Below, piece by piece: positions 57,219-64,000 of a DNA stretch of 64,000 bases. Origin of the DNA: Annona cherimola (taxonomy: Eukaryota; Streptophyta; Magnoliopsida; Magnoliales; Annonaceae); assembly GCA_030490835.1 (NCBI GenBank), contig CM059973.1, positions 52,952,008 to 53,016,007 of the forward strand, given 5' to 3'. Every line of letters starts with the position of its first letter. The first letter of the stretch is position 1. Position numbers and translations under genes: made by a program. The notes beneath the pieces were generated by a model that saw only the letters and a program-made list of their open reading frames with translations, ran no database searches and was not told where the DNA came from.

Positions 57219-58780
57219 GTTGAGGGAGGGGCCCTCCCTTCCTTGTGGCTTTCGACGTGGGATTCTCGCATTGCCTTCAACTGCAGCTGCCTTCTGCCGT
57301 TTCGCCGTAGCTGCCATCTGCCGTGGTTTTCTTCTGGTAGTTTGAGGAGCGTTGATGCTGATCCAAATTGGGAGCGGTGCATTGATGGCTGAGGAGGTGC
57401 TTAGACAAATTGCGTTGTCTGATGGAATCAAAATGTTTGGCTGCAAATTGGTGACGAATGGAATAACTGCCAGTTTACTGTTTATTTTCGGTGGAGAAGA
57501 GTTGGGTTTAAGCGCTGATTTGTGGACGGGGCTGAATGCTTGTAAAAATGGAAATGAAATTGCCGATTTGCTGCTTGGATGACCAAGTGGATTCGGTTGC
57601 TGGATATTAATGGAGATGGAGGATTTTTGTGGTTGCGGCTAAGGAGGTGAGTTTCATACTGCCAGGAGGTGGCGAAGGTGGGCTCGAAGAGCTGGACGCT
57701 GTCAAACTGATGGGTTTGCCTTGGTCGGAGAAGATGGGTTTGGGGCGAAGCACTCATGGCGTTGATCGGCGGCTGCAGTTGCTAGAGATTAAGGCATTTT
57801 GCCCCTTTGGATTTTGATTTTTTGTGATTGATCGGTTTCTGCATTTGGCGAAAGATGGTTTGACCTGTGGTTCGGCTGTTTTGATTTGCCGTAAAAATTG
57901 CTGTTAAAAATCGGGGATTGGTTGCTGGCGGAATTTGGGATCGCTGCCATGGTTGGAGAAGACGAGCTGGATCGTGGCTGGAAAGGGAATTTGGGGAAGA
58001 TGGGGTGCAGGTTGCGGAGGTGGGTTTGCTTTGGTTGTTGGAATTTTTCGGACAGCTTTCCTGCTGTTGTCCGCTCGGCGAGTGCCTGGTTGAATTTCCA
58101 TGGCTGAAAATCCATGGGTTTAGTGCTGTCGGATTTTGTTAAGAGCTGCTGGTTCTGCAATGGCAGTGCTGGACAGTTGCTTAGTTTGCTGCGATTTTGG
58201 ATGACGAGGGTTTTGTCGTGGCTTCCGGATTGCTGGTCGGATTTGGATTTAATGCCTATCTTGTTGCCGTAGCTGGAGAAGAGGGCTGGCAGGATTTGGG
58301 CGTTTTTGGCTTGCGGCCGGTTTGGGAAGATGGAGCACCATAACAGGTGCTCCTGTGGTGCACGAAAATCCGGTGCCCCTGCGACGTATTTAAATACGAA
58401 TCTAACTATTAATTTGTAAATAACTTCGGTATCGTCATCCTAATTTTAATTCATCTAAATATGATAGTCTACTTTATTCCCCATAGTTTTACATATAATT
58501 ATAGTTATATATTTATGATTTTTTTCAATTAAATGATTTTATAAATTTTCCCAAATTATATTAATAAGCTAATAGATGTTAATATTTTCTAGGGGATTGA
58601 GTCATAATTTTATATTTTTTTAAGAATGTTGCAAAATGACCCGTTTTATAGCAAAATTAAATATTTTATCAAAAATATGATTTTCATAAAATTTCACTTA
58701 AAATATGCATTTAATTAATGTTTTAATACTTAACGGTGTGAATTTAATATGAAATTACCAGAAAATTTTTAGACTTATCA

Positions 58781-58792
58781 CACCCCCCAACT
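58781..58792 (-). promoter_or_regulatory. Polypurine tract of element Y
   Basis: The minus strand reads AAGTTGGGGGGTG next to the LTR start. The 11-mer AAGTTGGGGGG recurs at 59684-59694 and inside the ORF at 60315-60325. Confidence 0.8.
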
Positions 58793-59902
58793 TAAACATT
58801 GCTAGTCCCTTAGCAATGGAAATAGTTTAATATATATATATATATATATTTTATGGTGTACTATTAATTTTTATGAAAATCTATGTGCATTGCTAATAAT
58901 GATAGTAAGCTTTAGAAGAAAATTTTCTTTAGTAAATATGAGTAAAAATATCTCATGATGCATAAAAGAGTATATAGCACGTGTATTTGTGTTTTAATGA
59001 ACAAATGGGCATTTGATAAATAAGTCATTTTTAACTCATCCAATCTAAGCAACATTTATATCAAAATTATGATAGTGACAGTTAATAATTTTTTAATTTT
59101 TTTTTCTTCCCCTCACCATATTTCAGGATATCTAGGGATTTTCTCTTTTTTTTTCTCTTTTTTTTTTCTTTTTATTTTATTTTATTTTTATTTTCCCCTC
59201 ACCATATTTCAGGATATCTAGGGATTTTTTTTATTTTTTTATTTTTTTATTTTTTTCTATTCTCCCCTCACCATATTTCAGGGTATCTGGGGATTTTCTT
59301 TTCTTTTCTATTTTTTTTATATTCTCCCCTCACCATATTTCAGGGTATCTGGGGATCTAAATTTTTTTTTTTTTTTAAAAGAGCTATCAATTACAATGAT
59401 ATTAAAGATTACTTGCTTGGATGAGAGAGAAAAACTATATTATCATGGTACCCACAAGGTTCATTAACGTGTAAGTGCAATTAGTGCTAATAAAATTTTT
59501 AAAACACCATGAAAATATTTTTACAAATATGACTAATTCCAATTTGCTTCTTCACTTACTCTCAAACATAGCAAGTGCACTTTGATTTATCTCTATGTTT
59601 TTTTTTTAATATTTTCTATATATATATTCTTTTAATAATATATATATATATTTTAAATATATTATCAAGTTAAACAAATCAGACCCCCCAACTTGAATAG
59701 AGCTATCACAAAATATATAAATTCGTGAAAATAGAATAGCAGGGAAAGAGACAACCTGGGGTGTAATGATCTGATAAAATTGCTGTAGCTTTCACCTAAA
59801 CAAGAAAAGCAAACTAATAGAAAAGAGATATATATACACATGTTGGGTTGCCTCCCAACCAGCGCTAAGTTTTACGTCTTCAGCCAGACATAATGATTCA
59901 TT
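58793..59902 (-). other. 3' UTR of element Y
   Basis: Non-coding. On the minus strand it includes, next to the polypurine tract, a region like GCTAAGGGACTAGCAATG, comparable to 4425-4440 of Athila element 1, four copies of the conserved 3' UTR motif (59109-59356) and a second polypurine tract (59684). The plus-strand sequence near 59840 (GGTTGCCTCCCAACCAGCGC) is the GGGAGGCAACC motif that follows the coding region in Athila/Tat elements. Confidence 0.7.
59109..59356 (-). repeat. Four copies of the conserved Athila 3' UTR motif
   Basis: Copies start at 59109, 59195, 59264 and 59326 and read, on the minus strand, close to AGATACCCTGAAATATGGTG flanked by CCCC on the left and AGGGG on the right, so a short stem can form. 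They are separated by T/A-rich spacers on the plus strand. Confidence 0.85.
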
Positions 59903-61573
59903 TTATCCAATTCCTGTTCTGTTAAAATTTTTAACACTATGTAGATTATTTATCATTTTCATATATTCATGCTCAAGATTTGTAAAGATTAATGAGTTAT
60001 CAATGATGTCCAATATGTAGCATTCTTCAATTTGATCTAAATTATTTATTGAACTGTTACCAAATGAGAGCATGCTTTTATTTTGGGTTAAACAGGATTC
60101 CATTTGAATACAACGCTCTTGGAGAAATTGACTATAATTTGGAATATACTGAATAACATCAAAGAGCGAAATTTTAACTTGAACCTGTTTAAATATTTGC
60201 ATCATCTCTTCCTTTTTCATTAATTCATCTATGCTAATGAGCTCATCTTTAAAAGTACTTGAAATAGCAGGTATGTACTTCTTAAAATTTTCATCAATAA
60301 TTTCATTTTCATCTCCCCCCAACTTATCCTCAATAAACTCTTTATTTCTCACCTCACCATCAATTTGGCTATGATCTATATCATTCATTTGAAACCTAAT
60401 ATAACTATTATCAATCTCCTCAATATTTTCTTGATATTTTTCTTCTTCCAATTTATCATTAATTAATTTTTCATTGTTTTCTATAATATTTTCTTGATTA
60501 TGAAGAGAGGAATTCTCATTAAGTTTATGATCTGAGAAACCATCACTACATAATGTTGTAATTATTACCAAATTTTCAGACAATAGATTTTCCGATAGTA
60601 GTTGATCTGATTGAATTTGATAGTCAAAATGATTTACTGGAGTGATAATTGATTCATTAGGTTCCTCCCCACATAATGTATCAATATATTCATCATCTAT
60701 TTTCAAATTGTCTTTCTTTTGACTTAGCATTTGTTTGTTAAGGGATTCAGCTTCTAAAGCATTTGGGAATGCTAAGTCATTTTCAAAATATGAATTTTCC
60801 AATGGTATTGGATCTATTTGAAAATTTGAATGATCAACTAGATTATCAATTTGGTCAGTATGATCTGTCGTCTTAGAAAATAACTGTTGGTCGGAAAGGA
60901 ATTGTTGATCTAATCTTTCGAATCCTCCCTCTACGTCATCTAAGTGAGGAGGTTGTTGATAATCTTCTTGCTCTAATGAAAAATTTGAAAAGTCCTCTTG
61001 TGGGCAGCAGTCTTGCAAATACATATTTTTATAATGTTCAACTCGATTTACGCACTCTGCAAATCTATTTGCTATGTTTTGAAAGCCATTGAGAATAATA
61101 TTTTGCATTTTTTCAAATTTCTCATCATAATTATATGTTTGATGAAAAGATTGGTTAATAGGTTGAGGTGATGAAAAATTTTCTTCAGGATATGCAGATG
61201 GCCCATATGTATTTTCATAATGATTAGATTGATATTGATAATTTGAAAATTGACTTTGCTCAGGTGGCCACTAGGTTTGTAGATATGGAGGGTAAGGTTG
61301 CATTTGTTGATTTGTCCAAGAAGTATTAGGACAACTCAATTCTGAGTTATATGTATATGAAAATGAATTGTAATCAGGTGTAGGGAACTCATGAAAATCT
61401 TGAATTTGTTCTTGATATGGTAAAAATTGAGTCTCATTAGAATATGTCATTTGAAAAGGAATTGATGTATTTAAGAATGAACTGTTTGAGTTTTGATAGG
61501 AAAGTATATCATTAATCTTTTGGTTTAATTCTTCTAACTTACCTAACTGATGATCAATAAAGTTCATGTCCAT
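59903..61573 (-). CDS. Element Y ORF, acidic Asn/Gln-rich protein of unknown function
   Basis: One frame of 556 codons from ATG at 61573, interrupted only by TAG at codon 101 (61271-61273, context ACC-TAG-TGG). It opens about 210 nt after the primer site. The N-terminus is coiled-coil-like (HQLGKLEELNQKINDIL). Residues 30-140 are rich in Tyr, Asn, Gln, Pro and Ser. A second amphipathic segment (EKMQNIILNGFQNIANRFAE) follows near 150. The rest is acidic, Asn/Gln/Ile-rich, with repeated SENL-type and DQIDNL-type words. There is no zinc knuckle, protease, or transmembrane segment, and no capsid motif I recognise. It occupies the gag position; an RNA-packaging or regulatory protein is possible but unproven. 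The amber codon could be a mutation or a read-through site. Confidence 0.65.
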
Positions 61574-61782
61574 TCTTTAATTTTAGTTTTATTTTTTTTT
61601 ATTTTTATTATTTTATTATTTTTTTTTAAAAAAAAAAACAGGAAAGAATCGAAATTGGTAATCCAAAGTTCAAGTGCAATAAGTAAAGAAAGCAGGTAAA
61701 TAAAGCAGTAAAGATTATACTATTGAAAGCAAGTAAAAGAAATTTAAAGCAACTAATAAAACAATTCAAACCTCAATACGCC
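61574..61782 (-). other. 5' leader of element Y
   Basis: About 210 nt between primer site and ORF, A/T-rich with a poly-T/poly-A stretch near 61590-61640. It would contain any packaging signal. Confidence 0.6.
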
Positions 61783-61800
61783 TCCCCGGCAACGGCGCCA
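61783..61800 (-). promoter_or_regulatory. Primer binding site, tRNA-Asp
   Basis: The minus strand reads TGGCGCCGTTGCCGGGGA, an 18-nt match to the complement of a tRNA-Asp 3' end, as known for Athila elements. It lies six bases inside the LTR end. Confidence 0.88.
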
Positions 61801-61806
61801 AAAACT

Positions 61807-64000
61807 TGATGCGAACCAAGTGCTTGTCGTTAAGAGCACTGTGATCATCAGTTTAATTAAAATTAACCGAAACACATTAAAGCTACCACTATACGGGTGA
61901 TAGTGTAGAATAACGGTGAGTCGGGTCGAATCCACAGAGAGGCGAAGTAGTTTTGAATTGTTTTTAAGAGAAAGAGAGGGTATAGAGAAGAGAGAGAAAG
62001 AGAAAGAGAGAAGAGAGAAGAGAGAAGAGAGAGAAAGGAAATAGAAGAAATTAGAGAGAGAAAGAAGAGAGAGAAAGAGAGAAGAGAGAAAGAGAGAAAG
62101 AGAGAAAGAAGAGAGAGAAAAAGAGAAAATAGAAGAAATTGGAGAGAAAAGAAAATGAGACAAGAAGCTAAAAGAAATTATAATTAACTAGCAACTTAAT
62201 TAAAACTATTCTAAGAAAGCAATAAAAGCTATGAAATTTAACTATTAAAGCAGGAAAGAGAATTATATTAAATTTAATCTAAAAATTACAAAGCATAAAA
62301 TAAAGCAGTAAATCTAATCTAAAAATTAAAACTACAAATTAAAAACAAGAACTACGAGACACTACAAAGCATAATAAAATAAAATTTACATCACCCGAAT
62401 ATGGAGAGCAAAATCTCCACGTAATAGAAAACTTTATTGCTTGGCCCCACCTCCTTGCTATGGGTCCCACAAAATGAGTCCCACCCAAGGAGAGAAGTGT
62501 GGGGTATGGGGGTGTGTTTTTTGGGAAGAGTGGAGGCCTTATTTTATAGTTGAGGGAGGGGCCCTCCCTTCCTTGTGGCTTTCGACGTGGGATTCTCGCA
62601 TTGCCTTCAACTGCAGCTGCCTTTTGCCGTTTCGCCGTAGCTGCCATCTGCCGTGGTTTTCTTCTAGTAGTTTGAGGAGCGTTGATGCTGATCCAAATTG
62701 GGAGCGGTGCATTGATGGCTGAGGAGGTGCTTAGACAAATTGCGTTGTCTGATGGAATCAAAATGTTTGGCTGCAAATTGGTGACGAATGGAATAACTGC
62801 CAGTTTACTGTTTATTTTCGGTGGAGAAGAGTTGGGTTTAAGCGCTGATTTGTGGACGGGGCTGAATGCTTGTAAAAATGGAAATGAAATTGCCGATTTG
62901 CTGCTTGGATGACCAAGTGGATTCGGTTGCTGGATATTAATGGAGATGGAGGATTTTTGTGGTTGCGGCTAAGGAGGTGAGTTTCATACTGCCAGGAGGT
63001 GGCGAAGGTGGGCTCGAAGAGCTGGACGCTGTCAAACTGATGGGTTTGCCTTGGTCGGAGAAGATGGGTTTGGGGCGAAGCACTCATGGCGTTGATCGGC
63101 GGCTGCAGTTGCTAGAGATTAAGGCATTTTGCCCCTTTGGATTTTGATTTTTTGTGATTGATCGGTTTCTGCATTTGGCGAAAGATGGTTTGACCTGTGG
63201 TTCGGCTGTTTTGATTTGCCGTAAAAATTGCTGTTAAAAATCGGGGATTGGTTGCTAGCGGAATTTGGGATCGCTGCCATGGTTGGAGAAGACGAGCTGG
63301 ATCGTGGCTGGAAAGGGAATTTGGGGAAGATGGGGTGCAGGTTGCGGAGGTGGGTTTGCTTTGGTTGTTGGAATTTTTCGGACAGCTTTCCTGCTGTTGT
63401 CCGCTCGGCGAGTGCCTGGTTGAATTTCCATGGCTGAAAATCCATGGGTTTAGTGCTGTCGGATTTTGTTAAGAGCTGCTGGTTCTGCAATGGCAGTGCT
63501 GGACAGTTGCTTAGTTTGCTGCGATTTTGGATGACGAGGGTTTTGTCGTGGCTGCCGGATTGCTGGTCGGATTTGGATTTAATGCCTATCTTGTTGCCGT
63601 AGCTGGAGAAGAGGGCTGGCAGGATTTGGGCGTTTTTGGCTTGCGGCCGGTTTGGGAAGATGGAGCACCATAACAGGTGCTCCTGTGGTGCACGAAAATC
63701 CGGTGCCCCTGCGACGTATTTAAATACGAATCTAACTATTAATTTGTAAATAACTTCGGTATCGTCATCCTAATTTTAATTCATCTAAATATGATAGTCT
63801 ACTTTATTCCCCATAGTTTTACATATAATTATAGTTATATATTTATGATTTTTTTCAATTAAATGATTTTATAAATTTTCCCAAATTATATTAATAAGCT
63901 AATACATGTTAATATTTTCTAGGGGATTGAGTCATAATTTTATATTTTTTTTAAGAATGTTGCAAAATGACCCGTTTTATAGCAAAATTAAATATTTTAT
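61807..64000 (-). repeat. 5' LTR of element Y, cut by the window end
   Basis: 2194 bp visible, collinear with 56478-58675 at an offset of 5329-5331. By eye there are about eight substitutions outside the GA tract (for example near 61947, 62477, 62623, 62667, 63257, 63554 and 63905) and a one-T length change near 63952. Confidence 0.9.

Larger units (their letters stand above)
56478..58780 (-). repeat. 3' LTR of element Y
   Basis: About 2303 bp. The minus strand starts TGATAAGTCTAAAAA and ends TTCGCATCA. It has a GC-rich upstream zone (57230-58340), a TATA box at 57211-57218 and a GA microsatellite near its end. The boundary at the left could shift by a few bases because AACT precedes both copies. 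Confidence 0.85.
56478..64000 (-). mobile_element. Non-autonomous Athila-type LTR element Y, young, without pol
   Basis: Minus strand. 5' LTR 61807 to beyond 64000, perfect tRNA-Asp primer site, about 200-nt leader, one long ORF (61573-59903), a 1.1-kb 3' UTR, polypurine tract, and a 3' LTR 56478-58780. The internal region is only 3.0 kb and has no protease, reverse transcriptase or integrase. Primer site, polypurine tract and 3' UTR motif tie it to the Athila/Tat group. The LTR copies differ at only a handful of positions. Confidence 0.85.

Noticed and set aside
57009..57446. 145-codon frame on the minus strand, repeated at 62339-62776, and neighbouring overlapping frames in both strands
   Set aside because: They lie inside the element Y LTR across the TATA region. 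Several frames are open at once because the zone is GC-rich, and none shows a known domain.
61783..61800. tRNA-Asp 3' end sequence as a possible tRNA gene
   Set aside because: Only the 18-nt primer-site complement is present; there is no cloverleaf around it.

Overview
This window looks like transposon-rich intergenic DNA from a plant nuclear genome, probably an angiosperm with a large genome. It is AT-rich. I found no credible host gene, tRNA, rRNA or CRISPR array. Nearly everything can be assigned to LTR retrotransposons, one RTE-type LINE family and one MITE, inserted into one another. All lineage names (Athila, Sirevirus, Tekay/Del, RTE) come from motifs read by eye, not from a search.

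Layout, left half. Positions 1-5892 are the 3' part of an Athila-like Ty3/Gypsy element: a broken integrase, a downstream ORF3, a 3' UTR and the 3' LTR. It abuts a plant RTE-type LINE that is cut into three pieces (5893-6456, 15097-15366, 20344-20460). Two insertions separate the pieces. The first is a complete-looking Sirevirus-like Ty1/Copia element on the minus strand (6457-15091) with two 1992-bp LTRs in which I see no difference, and a CAACA target duplication. The second is a Tekay-type solo LTR (15367-20338, duplication ACAAG), which itself carries an Athila-type solo LTR (17270-18751, duplication GCATT). The LINE sits in the LTR of an older Athila-like element (LTR end and decayed tRNA-Asp primer site at 20461-21199), which also holds a 281-bp MITE.

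Layout, right half. A second, heavily decayed Athila element runs from 21614 to at least 51132. Inside it lie an unclassified LTR remnant (about 22120-22573 and 32710-33665) holding a decayed Sirevirus (22574-32709); a Tekay-type solo LTR inside that Sirevirus (24908-28925, CTAAT); another Tekay-type solo LTR (34135-38647, AATAT) holding a 5'-truncated LINE copy with a 14-bp duplication; and an unclassified LTR element (42426-48525) holding a further Tekay-type solo LTR (42861-46307). Its 3' LTR is cut by a truncated chromodomain-bearing Tekay element (51133-about 56022).

A 453-bp stretch of almost pure A/T precedes a young minus-strand element, 56478 to beyond 64000. It has 2.3-kb LTRs, a perfect 18-nt tRNA-Asp primer site and three identical polypurine tracts, but no recognisable pol. 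Its only ORF is a single 556-codon frame with one internal amber codon, encoding an acidic Asn/Gln-rich protein I do not recognise. This is the best candidate here for an undescribed non-autonomous family. Other notable signals are tandem palindrome arrays in the Tekay-type LTRs, a 30-nt motif conserved in the 3' UTRs of three diverged Athila-type elements, and a Sirevirus that moved recently although it lacks RNase H.
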